A stretch of DNA of 64,000 nucleotides from an uncultured Collinsella sp. (GTDB taxonomy: Bacteria; Actinomycetota; Coriobacteriia; Coriobacteriales; Coriobacteriaceae): assembly GCA_902470805.1 (NCBI GenBank), contig CABRHX010000012.1, forward strand, positions 1-64,000. Reading direction: 5' to 3'. Below are positions 26,021 to 34,472 of the stretch, piece by piece. How positions within the stretch are numbered: the first letter of the stretch is position 1; each line of letters begins with the position of its first letter. A program made the translations under genes and the position numbers. The notes beneath the pieces are model-generated. The model saw nothing but the letters and a program-made list of their open reading frames with translations. It did not search any database and was not told where the DNA came from.

Positions 26021-26069
26021 CGATTATCTTCGGCCAATTTAGATAACGCCCTCGAAGATCATCGGAATC

Positions 26070-27194
26070 CTAGCGATCAAACTCCGCCAGCGCCTCGCCC
26101 AAAAGCCTCAGGCCCTCGCGCAGAACGTCCTCGCTCGCGCAGTAGCCCAGGCGTGCGCCACAGGGAAGCTCAAAGCGGCTGCCGGGTACCAGCAGCACTC
26201 CCCTCTCGGACAGCAGGCGCTTGCAGAACTCCTCGTCGTCCTCGGGAATATCCAGCTGGATAAACGAGGTAGACACGCCCTGTGGGGCCGTCCAGGAAAC
26301 GCGATGCTGCGTATCGATCCAAGCCTGCGCGATATCGCGGTTGCCAAACACGATCTTGCGATTGCGCTCGAGGATCTTGTCCTTGTGCTCAAGCACATAG
26401 GTCGCCAAGGCGTCGTTGAACACACCGCCGCAGATCATGGTGTAATCGCGATAGGTACGGATGCGGTTGGACACCTCTTCGTCGGCCACGACCCAGCCCA
26501 CGCGGGCCGCAGGCGTCGAATAGGTCTTCGACAACGAGTTGGTGACAATGGCCCTCTCGTACACGTCGACCATCGACATAAAGGACTCAGTGTTTTCGAG
26601 CGGCAGATACACCTCGTCGCACAGCACGTAGGCGCCCACCGAACGGGCGATCTCGGCAATCTGGCCGAGCATATCGGTATCGAGCACCGTACCGATGGGG
26701 TTCGATGCGTTGTTTATGCAGATAAGCTTGGTGTTGGGGCGCACCAAGCGCTTGAGTTCCTCGATATCGGGCTTCCAGCCGAGTTCCTCGCAAAGCTCCC
26801 AATACTCGACCTCGGCGCCCAGCGTGCGCGGAATCTCGTAGAGCGGCGCGTAGGTGGGCCACTCGGCGATAACGTGGTCGCCGGGCTCGACCACGGCCAT
26901 GATGGCGTTGAGGTTCGCACCCGTGCAGCCATTGGTCTGCAGAATGTGGTCGGGATTGACCTCCCGACGATACAGCTTAGCAACCACGGCCTTAAACTCC
27001 GGCGAGCCCTCGATCCAGCCGTAGTTCATCTTCTCGCGGTCCAGGCGCTCGTAGAACGTGGCGCCGTCCTGCTCATCGAGCGCGCGCAGCTCGCCCATGG
27101 TGAGCGACGAGATCGTCGACTGGGCGATGTCCCACGTGGCACTTTTCTCCCAAACGTTGAGCCATTCCTCAACGCCAATCGTCTTGATGTCCAT
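26070..27194 (-). CDS. PLP-dependent aminotransferase (class I/II)
   Basis: Fold-type I aminotransferase of 374 residues. The PLP lysine is in NSLSKTYSTPAARVGW, with CDEVYLPLE (Asp binding the pyridine nitrogen) and a late Arg in the carboxylate-binding region. I chose ATG at 27194 because AAGGAG lies 8 bases upstream; a reading to 27248 lacks this. It sits alone between two identical arcA copies, so a substrate linked to arginine, citrulline or ornithine is plausible, but the sequence does not show it. A MalY/PatB-like beta-lyase activity cannot be excluded. Confidence 0.8.
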   Translation of the reverse strand: MDIKTIGVEEWLNVWEKSATWDIAQSTISSLTMGELRALDEQDGATFYERLDREKMNYGWIEGSPEFKAVVAKLYRREVNPDHILQTNGCTGANLNAIMAVVEPGDHVIAEWPTYAPLYEIPRTLGAEVEYWELCEELGWKPDIEELKRLVRPNTKLICINNASNPIGTVLDTDMLGQIAEIARSVGAYVLCDEVYLPLENTESFMSMVDVYERAIVTNSLSKTYSTPAARVGWVVADEEVSNRIRTYRDYTMICGGVFNDALATYVLEHKDKILERNRKIVFGNRDIAQAWIDTQHRVSWTAPQGVSTSFIQLDIPEDDEEFCKRLLSERGVLLVPGSRFELPCGARLGYCASEDVLREGLRLLGEALAEFDR

Positions 27195-27249
27195 GGCCAA
27201 GCTCCTTACAAAAGCAGTCATCCAATCGTGTTGACGTCCCTCATACAAG

Positions 27250-27283
27250 ATTGGGGCGGTGCGAAAACCCGCACCGCCCCAAT
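27250..27283 (-). terminator. 14-bp hairpin after arcA copy 2
   Basis: ATTGGGGCGGTGCG pairs perfectly with CGCACCGCCCCAAT around a 6-base loop, 61 bases below the arcA copy 2 stop and 56 bases above the aminotransferase start. It likely limits read-through from arcA into the aminotransferase. Confidence 0.65.
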
Positions 27284-27342
27284 GGGAGACATCTAATGGC
27301 AGCTAGATGTATGTATTATGACCTGTACGGGTCCTGAAAGAC

Positions 27343-28620
27343 CTTAGAGGTCCTCGCGCCAGAAGGGCATGCTCATGCAGCGCGGGCCGCCGCGGCCGCG
27401 GGAGAGCTCGGCGGAGGGCACGACGAGAAGGTCCAGGCCCTCCTTGTACAGCACGTCGTTGGTGACGGTGTTGCGGGCGTAGACGCAGATCTTGCCGGGC
27501 TCGACGCACAGGGTGTTGGAGCCGTCGTTCCACTGCTCGCGGGAGGCCGCGATCGGGTCGCCGCCGCCGCAGGGGATCAGCTTGACCTGGTCGACGCCGG
27601 TGGCGTCCTCCAGGACGTGCTCGAGGGTGTCCTCGATCAGGCGGATGTTCACGTCGCCCGGGTTCTTGCCGGCGGTCAGCTCGTAGACGCGCAGGGTGCC
27701 CATGATGGCGGGGTGGATCGTGAACTTATCGACGTCGATCTGGGTGAAGACCGTGTCGAGGTGCATGAAGGCGCGCGAGACCGGGATGTCGAAGGCCAGG
27801 ATGCGCTCGACCTTGGAGTCGGAGTTCCAGAAGATGTTCTGGGCCATGACGTCGATCGCGGCGGCCTGGGTGCGCTGGGAGATGCCGACGGCGAGGGTCT
27901 TCTCGTTGATGTTCAGCACGTCGCCGCCCTCGGTGTGGAACTGGCAGTCGCGGCGGAAGTACAGCGAGACGTCCTTGTAGTCGGGGTGGTACTTGAAGAT
28001 GTACTTGCCGTACAGGGTCTCGCGGTTGCGGGTGACCGAGTACATGCGGTTGAGGTTGACGCCCTCGCCGACGACCGCGAACGGGTCGCGGGTGAAGTAG
28101 AGGTTGGGCATCGGGTCGATGATCAGGTCGGACTCGGACTCGGAGTTGACCAGGGAGTCGAGGGTCGTGGACGCCGTGAGGGGCATGTCGATCTCGGACT
28201 TGGTCATGCCGGCCATGGTCTTCTTGACGAACTCGAGGTTGTCCTCGATGGAGTCCAGCTTCTCGCGGACGATCTGCGGCATGTGCTGGCCGCGGATGCC
28301 GGCCTCGGCGATGTACTGGTCGGTGAACTCGGCGCGGGCGCCGGGGACCTGGTCGAACACCTCGGCGACGAGGTTCTCGAGATAGAGGACCTCCACGCCC
28401 TGGTCCCTCAGGATCTGGGCGAAGGTGTCGTGCTCCTGCTGCGCGACCTCCAGGAACGGGACGTCGTCGAACAGGAGTCGCTCGAGCTCGTCGGGCGGCA
28501 GGTTGAGGAGCTCGTCGCCGGGACGGTGCAGGCAGACCTTCCTGAGCTTGCCGATCTCGGAAGGCACGTGCAGACCTTTCGTCATGGCCTCCTACCTTTC
28601 TTTCGGGCCTTACTGGCCGA
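27343..28620. repeat. 1278-bp direct duplication, unit 2 (arcA)
   Basis: Counterpart of 24257-25534. The two units are in the same orientation, 1808 bases apart, and flank the aminotransferase gene. Recombination between them would delete or amplify that gene plus one arcA. Confidence 0.9.
27344..28585 (-). CDS. arcA: Arginine deiminase, copy 2
   Basis: A second complete arginine deiminase gene whose 413-residue product is identical to copy 1, including Cys403 and all active-site motifs; the DNA also appears identical across the gene. Unlike copy 1 it is not followed by arcB: a strong hairpin and then the aminotransferase gene come next. Its promoter keeps the paired GAACGG boxes and the -10 but has otherwise diverged. 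It may raise enzyme dosage or allow separate control; the absence of any synonymous change points to recent duplication or gene conversion. Confidence 0.96.
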   Translation of the reverse strand: MTKGLHVPSEIGKLRKVCLHRPGDELLNLPPDELERLLFDDVPFLEVAQQEHDTFAQILRDQGVEVLYLENLVAEVFDQVPGARAEFTDQYIAEAGIRGQHMPQIVREKLDSIEDNLEFVKKTMAGMTKSEIDMPLTASTTLDSLVNSESESDLIIDPMPNLYFTRDPFAVVGEGVNLNRMYSVTRNRETLYGKYIFKYHPDYKDVSLYFRRDCQFHTEGGDVLNINEKTLAVGISQRTQAAAIDVMAQNIFWNSDSKVERILAFDIPVSRAFMHLDTVFTQIDVDKFTIHPAIMGTLRVYELTAGKNPGDVNIRLIEDTLEHVLEDATGVDQVKLIPCGGGDPIAASREQWNDGSNTLCVEPGKICVYARNTVTNDVLYKEGLDLLVVPSAELSRGRGGPRCMSMPFWREDL

Positions 28621-29136
28621 ATGTATCAGCGCCCCTCCGTATGGGACGCTGCTTGCTGACAGCTCTAGTTATATCCAAAAACCACCTGCAATTCCACCTC
28701 GCCCCCGAACGGTCAGCAAAGTGCGATGAACGGTATATCGCATATGATTCCCCCATGATGCACTTCGGTTCTCTAAAGCAGGTTTTCAAAGGTAAATGTT
28801 CTTTTTTCTAAGGAATTAAGCTAGATTGCACAAATATTTTCATGTTTAGGAATTGCATAGCTAAAACGGTTTTCTGCATATATATGTCGTTTGTCCATGA
28901 TTCAATTTGGATTCGATTATATTCAGCTCGCAATCATTCTTATTCATACATCCTCACCAGTTGAGTATGGATATAGATTGTTTCCAAACGAGTTGGACAG
29001 TTAGTTGCATGCCTTGGCAGCGTAAGAAGTAGGTAAAGATACCGTTCACGCGATACGTCCGTGCCAGCGGTCGACTAAATTGAGACAATAGTGAAAAGTG
29101 TTAGGCTACCGTCCTCTGTGGGGACTGAACGGACAG
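28586..29136. other. 551-bp region between arcA copy 2 and ppk (divergent)
   Basis: No gene seen. It holds the arcA copy 2 promoter, an AT-rich stretch (about 28780-28990), and a CCGTTC box at 29042-29047 oriented towards ppk. A ppk promoter should lie here; I could not assign it with confidence. Confidence 0.55.
28668..28733 (-). promoter_or_regulatory. arcA copy 2 promoter with paired GAACGG boxes
   Basis: The -10 TATAAC is at 28668-28673, and plus-strand GAACGG boxes are at 28707-28712 and 28728-28733, again 21 bases apart and again 34 bases from the -10. The sequence between them keeps GGGGGC, AGGTGGAA and TTTTGGATATAA but differs elsewhere, so these parts are under selection. Confidence 0.6.
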
Positions 29137-31716
29137 ATGCATATGCCGAGCAAAATCGAAAAGAAGCAAGCCGCCGCAAAGCTGCGCAAACCGCCGCGCG
29201 ACTTCTCGTACACGCAAAACCGAGAGCTCAGCTGGCTGCGCTTTGACAACCGCGTGCTTGACGAAGCCTTCGATGAGACCGTTCCGCTGTTCGAGCGTCT
29301 AAAGTTCGTGTCGATTTTCGAGTCCAACCTCGACGAGTTTCTCATGGTGCGCGTGGGCGGCCTGTCCGATCTGGCAGAGCTCAAAAAACAACCTGTCGAC
29401 AACAAGAGCAATATGACCGCCTCCGAACAGGTCGATGCCGTCATGGCCGAAATGCCCGGGCTCCTTACCCGTTGGGAGTCCATCTTTAAGAGCATCGAGG
29501 GCAAGCTCGACACCTTGGGCGTTCACCGCGCCCGCATCGATTCGCTTACGCCCGAGGAGCGCACCTTTGTAACCCGCTACTTCCAGGCCTACGTGTCGCC
29601 GGTCATCTCGCCGCTGGTCATCGATCCGCGCCACCCCTTCCCCAACCTGCGCAATGGCGCGCTCTATCTGGCCTGTGGTCTGGACGGCGCCACCGACGAG
29701 GAGAGCCTGCTGGGCCTTATCGAGATTCCCGCCTCGATGAACCGCGTGGTCGAGATCCCCTCGCCCACCGGCACCTACTCCTACATCTTGCTCGAGGACG
29801 TCATCCTCGCCTGCCTGGACAGCTGCTTTGGCTCCTATAAGCCGCTGGATCGTGCGCTGATCCGCGTCACCCGCAACGCCGACATCGATCCGGACGGCGA
29901 GGGCGTCGAAGAGGAAGAGGACTACCGCCAGCACATGAAGCGCATCCTCAAGAAGCGCCTGCGTCTGCAGCCGGTAGTGCTCGCGGTCTCGGGGTCGCTC
30001 GAGAAGGCAACGCTCAAGACCATCCGCAAGGCGCTCGAGCTTTCGCGCCGCTCTGTCTTTACCTGCGATATCCCGCTCGACCTGGGCTACGTCTTTGGCA
30101 TTGAGGGCAAGATTCCCGAGCACCTGCGCAACGAGCTGCTCTTTACGCCGTTTAGGCCGCAGCCCAATCCCACCATCGACATGACCCGCTCCATCCGCGA
30201 GCAGGTGCTGCAGCACGACAAGCTGCTCTTTTATCCCTATGAGGCCATGAACCCGTTCTTGGACCTGGTGCACGAGGCCGCCTATGACCCCGAGTGCATC
30301 TCGTTGCGCATCACGCTCTACCGCGTGGCCAAGCAGAGCCGCCTGTGCGAGTCGCTGATCGATGCTGCCGAGAACGGCAAAGAGGTCACGGTGCTCATGG
30401 AGCTCCGCGCGCGCTTTGACGAGCAGAACAACATCGAGTGGGCCGAGCGCTTGGAAGAGGCCGGCTGCACCGTCATCTACGGCTCCGAGGGCTTTAAGTG
30501 CCACTCCAAGATCTGCCAGCTCACCTATCGCGAGGGCATGGCGCTAACGCGCCTGACGCTGCTGGGCACCGGCAACTTTAACGAGAAGACGGCCAAACTC
30601 TACAGCGACTTTATGCTCATGACCGCCCACCCCGGCATCGGCGAGGACGCCAACCTGTTCTTCCGCAACCTGTCGCTGGGCAATCTGCGCGGCGATTACC
30701 GCTTCCTGGGTGTGGCGCCCGTCGGACTGAAACCGCTCATCATGCGCGGGCTTGACCGCGAGATCCAGCGCGCCCTTGCCGGCGAGCCCGCCCGCGTGTT
30801 CTTTAAGCTCAACTCACTGACCGACCGCGAGGTTATCGACAAGATCGCCGAGGCATCGTGTGCCGGCGTGCGCGTAGACATGATCATCCGCGGCATCTCG
30901 TGCCTCAAGCCCGGTGTTCCGGGCAAGACCGAGAACGTGCATGTCCGCTCCATCGTCGGACGCTTTTTGGAGCACGCGCGCGTCTATGCTTTCGGCGTGG
31001 ACTCGGACATGATTTACCTGAGCTCAGCCGATATGATGACGCGCAACACCGAGCACCGCGTGGAGATCGCCTTCCCCGTGCTCGACCCCACCTGCCGCGC
31101 CCTAGTGCACGAGTACATGGGCATGCAGCTGCGGGACAACGTGAAGGCCCGCAGCCTCACGAGCGACGGCACCTGGGTCCCCGTGGAGCGTGCAGAGGGT
31201 GAAAAACCCTTCAACTCGCAGGAAGCTCTGCTGGAGCGTGCCTATCGCAACGCCGAGGCCGCCGCGCAACAGCGCGCACAGGAGAAGGAACGCGTAGCCG
31301 AGGAGGCTATTCAGGCCGAGGTTGAACATGGGGCAGCTGCCAAACCGAAAGCGGTTGCCGCTCCCCCGGTGAATGAGCCCGAGGCTGCCGCAGAGCCCGC
31401 CGTGGAGAAAGCGCCCGCGCCCGCTACCGCGACTCCGGGGCCCGCCGCCGAGGCAAAGCCCGCCCCTGCTCCTGAGCCGCAGCCGGCCGCACCCGAGGTT
31501 CAGAAGGTCCAGGCGACCGTCATTGAGCCCGAGCCTGCACCTGTACCTCGGCCCGAGCCTCAGGTCACCAAGCCCGCACCCGAGACGAGTGCCCGTCGCG
31601 ATAAGCCCGCTGGCAAGACCAAGGCCATCGAGCGCCATCGCCCCGGCCGCGTGCGCATGGGTCTGGGCCTGATCGGCCTGGGTCTTAAGACGCTCATTAC
31701 CGGCAAGACGAAATAG
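29137..31716 (+). CDS. ppk: Polyphosphate kinase 1 with Ala/Pro/Glu-rich C-terminal tail
   Basis: Reversible enzyme making polyphosphate from ATP. About 859 residues. The N-terminal PPK domain starts at YTQNRELSWLRFDNRVLDEA, followed by the PHP-like head and two phospholipase-D-like catalytic domains. The autophosphorylated His is in the segment GFKCHSKICQLTYRE and a second conserved stretch is TENVHVRSIVGRFLEHARVY. After about residue 690 a low-complexity tail of some 130 residues (A, P, E, K) ends in a basic segment, which most PPK1 proteins lack. The start could be ATG at 29137 or 29143; no strong ribosome site was seen. Confidence 0.93.
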   Translation: MHMPSKIEKKQAAAKLRKPPRDFSYTQNRELSWLRFDNRVLDEAFDETVPLFERLKFVSIFESNLDEFLMVRVGGLSDLAELKKQPVDNKSNMTASEQVDAVMAEMPGLLTRWESIFKSIEGKLDTLGVHRARIDSLTPEERTFVTRYFQAYVSPVISPLVIDPRHPFPNLRNGALYLACGLDGATDEESLLGLIEIPASMNRVVEIPSPTGTYSYILLEDVILACLDSCFGSYKPLDRALIRVTRNADIDPDGEGVEEEEDYRQHMKRILKKRLRLQPVVLAVSGSLEKATLKTIRKALELSRRSVFTCDIPLDLGYVFGIEGKIPEHLRNELLFTPFRPQPNPTIDMTRSIREQVLQHDKLLFYPYEAMNPFLDLVHEAAYDPECISLRITLYRVAKQSRLCESLIDAAENGKEVTVLMELRARFDEQNNIEWAERLEEAGCTVIYGSEGFKCHSKICQLTYREGMALTRLTLLGTGNFNEKTAKLYSDFMLMTAHPGIGEDANLFFRNLSLGNLRGDYRFLGVAPVGLKPLIMRGLDREIQRALAGEPARVFFKLNSLTDREVIDKIAEASCAGVRVDMIIRGISCLKPGVPGKTENVHVRSIVGRFLEHARVYAFGVDSDMIYLSSADMMTRNTEHRVEIAFPVLDPTCRALVHEYMGMQLRDNVKARSLTSDGTWVPVERAEGEKPFNSQEALLERAYRNAEAAAQQRAQEKERVAEEAIQAEVEHGAAAKPKAVAAPPVNEPEAAAEPAVEKAPAPATATPGPAAEAKPAPAPEPQPAAPEVQKVQATVIEPEPAPVPRPEPQVTKPAPETSARRDKPAGKTKAIERHRPGRVRMGLGLIGLGLKTLITGKTK

Positions 31717-31739
31717 TCGTTTGTAGAAGCAGTTTGTAG

Positions 31740-31784
31740 AAGCGCCCCGCATTTGAGGAAAGCCTCGGATGCGGGGCGCTTTTC
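31740..31784 (+). terminator. Terminator after ppk
   Basis: AAGCGCCCCGCAT pairs with ATGCGGGGCGCTT, followed by TTCC, 24 bases after the ppk stop; the inner loop adds GAGG/CCTC pairing. It is a strong stem with a short T-run. Confidence 0.8.
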
Positions 31785-31829
31785 CCTGCTACCATGGTGC
31801 GAACAACAACGCGAATGACAGGCAGGAAT

Positions 31830-33143
31830 ATGAAGCTCACTATAGAATCGATGACCTACGGCGCCGACGGGCTGGCGCACGCCGACAACGGCAAGGCCGT
31901 CTTTGTGCAGGGTGCCGTGGCAGGCGACATCGTCGAGGCCGAGGTCGTACAGGACGGCAAGTCGTTCATGCGCGCCCGCACCACCGAGATTCTGGAGCCA
32001 AGCCCCGATCGCATTCAGCCTCCCTGCCCCTTCGTGGGCATCTGCGGCGGCTGCTCGTGGGGCAATCTCTCACGCACGGCACAGCTCGCCGCCAAGGAGC
32101 AAAACCTGCGCTCCACGCTCGAGCGCATCGGCAAGTTCGCTCCTGAGCAGGTCGATGAGTTGGTACAGCCCATCTGCCACACCAAGGACGACTGGGGCTA
32201 CCGCAATAAAATCGAGCTCGAACCGACCGTCGTCAACGGTCGCGTGCGCCTTGGCATGCACGGTGTCGACCCCAGCAAAATCGTGACCGTCGATATGTGT
32301 CCGCTGTTCGATAAGCGCTTCCCGAAGGCACTCAAATCGGTCGTCGGCGCACTTAACTATCTAAGCGGCAGCCATGACTTGGGGCTCGAACGCGTGGGCA
32401 TTCGCGCATCGCGCCGCACCAAGGCACTCGAGGTCGCACTCTGGACGCCGACAGGCTCCTTCCCGCGCTCGCAGGTCTCCCGCGTGCTGGCGGACGCCGC
32501 TCATCCCACGAGCATCGTGCGCGTGATGAGCAAGGGCGAAAAGAAGGCCCGCCGTGTCTCTAAGGTGGAGATGCTCGCCGGTGAGGGCTCGTGGACCGAG
32601 AACATCGCTGACGGCCAGATGCGCCTGTCCGCCCCATCGTTTTTCCAAGTCAACACCAAGGGCGCCGAGATTTTGATCGAGCTCGTTATGGAGGCGCTCG
32701 ATCCGCAGGAAGACGAGCTTGCCGTGGACCTGTACTGCGGTGCCGGCACCTTTACCTTGCCGCTCGCCCGCCGCTGCGACTTTGTCGCTGCCGTCGAGGC
32801 CTACGGCCCCGCCGTGCGCGATCTACGCCGTAACCTGGAAATCAACAAGCTTGATAACGTCGACGTCATTGGCGGAGACGCGGTGCGCGAGTTCCCCGAC
32901 CAGGACGCCGATGTCCTAGTAGTCGACCCGCCGCGTGCAGGCCTAGCGCCTGAGGCCATCGACCTCATCGCCAGCACAAGCGCTCGCGATGTCGCCTATG
33001 TGAGCTGCGACCCGGCAACTTTGGCCCGCGACCTCAAACGCTTTGTCGAGGAGGGCACCTTCTCTCCCATCAAGATCACGCCGGTCGACCTATTCCCGCA
33101 AACCTTCCACTGCGAAACCGTCGTCCACCTCAAGCGCAACTAG
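31830..33143 (+). CDS. 23S rRNA (uracil-5-)-methyltransferase, RlmD/TrmA family
   Basis: AdoMet-dependent m5U methyltransferase of RNA. About 437 residues: an N-terminal TRAM domain (about 1-55), an iron-sulfur cluster motif with Cys in PPCPFVGICGGCSWG, a central RNA-binding part, and a Rossmann domain with DLYCGAGTFTLPLA (AdoMet site). The nucleophile Cys is in VAYVSCDPATLARDL and the final motif contains FPQTFHCETV. I chose ATG at 31830, preceded by AGGA and matching the TRAM start. RlmCD/RlmD/TrmA-type specificity cannot be decided from sequence alone. Confidence 0.9.
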   Translation: MKLTIESMTYGADGLAHADNGKAVFVQGAVAGDIVEAEVVQDGKSFMRARTTEILEPSPDRIQPPCPFVGICGGCSWGNLSRTAQLAAKEQNLRSTLERIGKFAPEQVDELVQPICHTKDDWGYRNKIELEPTVVNGRVRLGMHGVDPSKIVTVDMCPLFDKRFPKALKSVVGALNYLSGSHDLGLERVGIRASRRTKALEVALWTPTGSFPRSQVSRVLADAAHPTSIVRVMSKGEKKARRVSKVEMLAGEGSWTENIADGQMRLSAPSFFQVNTKGAEILIELVMEALDPQEDELAVDLYCGAGTFTLPLARRCDFVAAVEAYGPAVRDLRRNLEINKLDNVDVIGGDAVREFPDQDADVLVVDPPRAGLAPEAIDLIASTSARDVAYVSCDPATLARDLKRFVEEGTFSPIKITPVDLFPQTFHCETVVHLKRN

Positions 33144-33250
33144 ACACATGATCATTGCTCAGAAAAATCATTGGGAAATCGAGCGTGGCAAGCGGGGGTC
33201 TTCGGGGTATAAGACGGCTAATTGTATGCCGCCCTATGAAAGGAACCCCC

Positions 33251-33793
33251 ATGCCCAGCGTTGCCGTTCTTGCCGCCGATGGCTTTGAAACGATTGAATG
33301 CCTGACCATGGTCGATGTCATGCGTCGCGGCGGCGTGCGCGCCACGCTCGTCTCGATTATGCCCACGCGCGAGGTCGTAAGCTCGCTGCAGATCCCCGTG
33401 ACCTGCGATGCGCTCCTTGATGAGATCGACTTTGACGAGTACGACTGCGTCGTGCTACCCGGCGGCCTACCCGGTGCTACCAACCTGCGCGCCGATCAGC
33501 GCGTCTGCAACGTGGTCCGCGAGTTCGCCGCAACCAAGCACGTCGCCGCCATCTGCGCCGCCCCGTTTATCCTGGGCGAGCTCGACCTGCTCGAGGGGCG
33601 CCACGCCACGTGCTTCCCTGGCTTTGAGAAAAGCTTCCCCGAAGGCGCCTATACCGGCGAGAAGGTCACGCAAGACGGCAACATCATCACCGCCAGCGGC
33701 ATGGCCCAGTCGCTCCCCTTTGCGCTTGAGCTGCTGCGCACGCTCGCCGGCGACAAGGCCGTCGATAAGGTCGCCGAGGGCATTCAGCTATGA
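33251..33793 (+). CDS. DJ-1/PfpI family protein
   Basis: 180 residues of the DJ-1/PfpI/ThiJ fold. It begins with PSVAVLAADGFETIE (conserved Glu near the active site) and has the nucleophile-elbow Cys in AAICAAPFILGEL, followed by the TCFPGFE segment. DJ-1-like members act as deglycases or chaperones or of unknown role, so no reaction is assigned. ATG at 33251 has AAAGGA 6 bases upstream. Its stop overlaps the start of maf by 4 bases, so the two genes are co-translated. Confidence 0.85.
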   Translation: MPSVAVLAADGFETIECLTMVDVMRRGGVRATLVSIMPTREVVSSLQIPVTCDALLDEIDFDEYDCVVLPGGLPGATNLRADQRVCNVVREFAATKHVAAICAAPFILGELDLLEGRHATCFPGFEKSFPEGAYTGEKVTQDGNIITASGMAQSLPFALELLRTLAGDKAVDKVAEGIQL

Positions 33794-34371
33794 TTTTGGC
33801 TTCGCAATCACCGCGCCGCATCGAGTTGATGCGCGAGGCGGGCTATGACATTCGCATCATTCCTGCCGATATCGACGAAACGCCGTTTGATGGCGAGGCC
33901 CCGCTTACGCTCGTTGAACGCTTAGCACGCGCCAAAGCCGCCGCCGTTGCCGCCGAACATGCCGAGCCCAATGAGCTGACGGTCGCGGCCGACACCATCG
34001 TCACCTTTGACGGCAAGATTCTGGGCAAGCCGGCAACCGAGGACGAGGCGCGCACCATGCTCCGTGAGCTTTCGGGCCGCACGCACCAGGTCGCAACCGG
34101 CGTCTGCATCGTTAAGGCAGGCGACACGGCCGCCCCGCATGCCGCCGAGAGCCTGTCCTTTGTCGATGTGACCGACGTGACGTTCTACGAGCTCACCGAC
34201 GAGCAGATCGAGCACTACGTCGCCTCGGGTGAGCCCATGGACAAGGCCGGCGCCTACGGCATTCAGGGCACAGGAGGACGCATGCTCGTGCACGATATTT
34301 CGGGCGACTTCTATAACGTGGTGGGCCTACCCATCGCCCGCGTCGCGCGCGCGATTCAAAAACTCTCGTAA
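33790..34371 (+). CDS. maf: Maf family nucleotide pyrophosphatase
   Basis: Hydrolyses non-canonical or selected nucleoside triphosphates (dTTP/UTP or m7GTP class), a house-cleaning function also linked to septum inhibition in Bacillus. 193 residues with LASQSPRRIELM at the N-terminus, the catalytic AADTIVTFDGKILGKP segment and GAYGIQGTGG. It overlaps the DJ-1 gene through ATGA. Subclass was not resolved. Confidence 0.93.
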   Translation: MILASQSPRRIELMREAGYDIRIIPADIDETPFDGEAPLTLVERLARAKAAAVAAEHAEPNELTVAADTIVTFDGKILGKPATEDEARTMLRELSGRTHQVATGVCIVKAGDTAAPHAAESLSFVDVTDVTFYELTDEQIEHYVASGEPMDKAGAYGIQGTGGRMLVHDISGDFYNVVGLPIARVARAIQKLS

Positions 34372-34472
34372 TTGCATCTGGCGCTGGGTATCCCCCGGCG
34401 CCTACAATTTTGGCGTACCGTACGGATCCCGACCGGGCACAAGGCGCGGCGGAAAACCGATAGGAGTTAAAC

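Larger units (their letters stand above)
25500..26069. other. 570-bp AT-rich region upstream of arcA copy 1
   Basis: No gene seen. It contains the arcA leader and promoter, an AT-rich stretch (about 25670-25870) unlike the surrounding GC content, a further CCGTTC in the opposite orientation (25896-25901), and the aminotransferase terminator (25983-26020). The AT-rich part could be a site for regulators or nucleoid proteins. Confidence 0.6.

Noticed and set aside
24257..28620. arcA duplication as a composite transposon
   Set aside because: No transposase, terminal inverted repeats or target duplications were seen at either unit.
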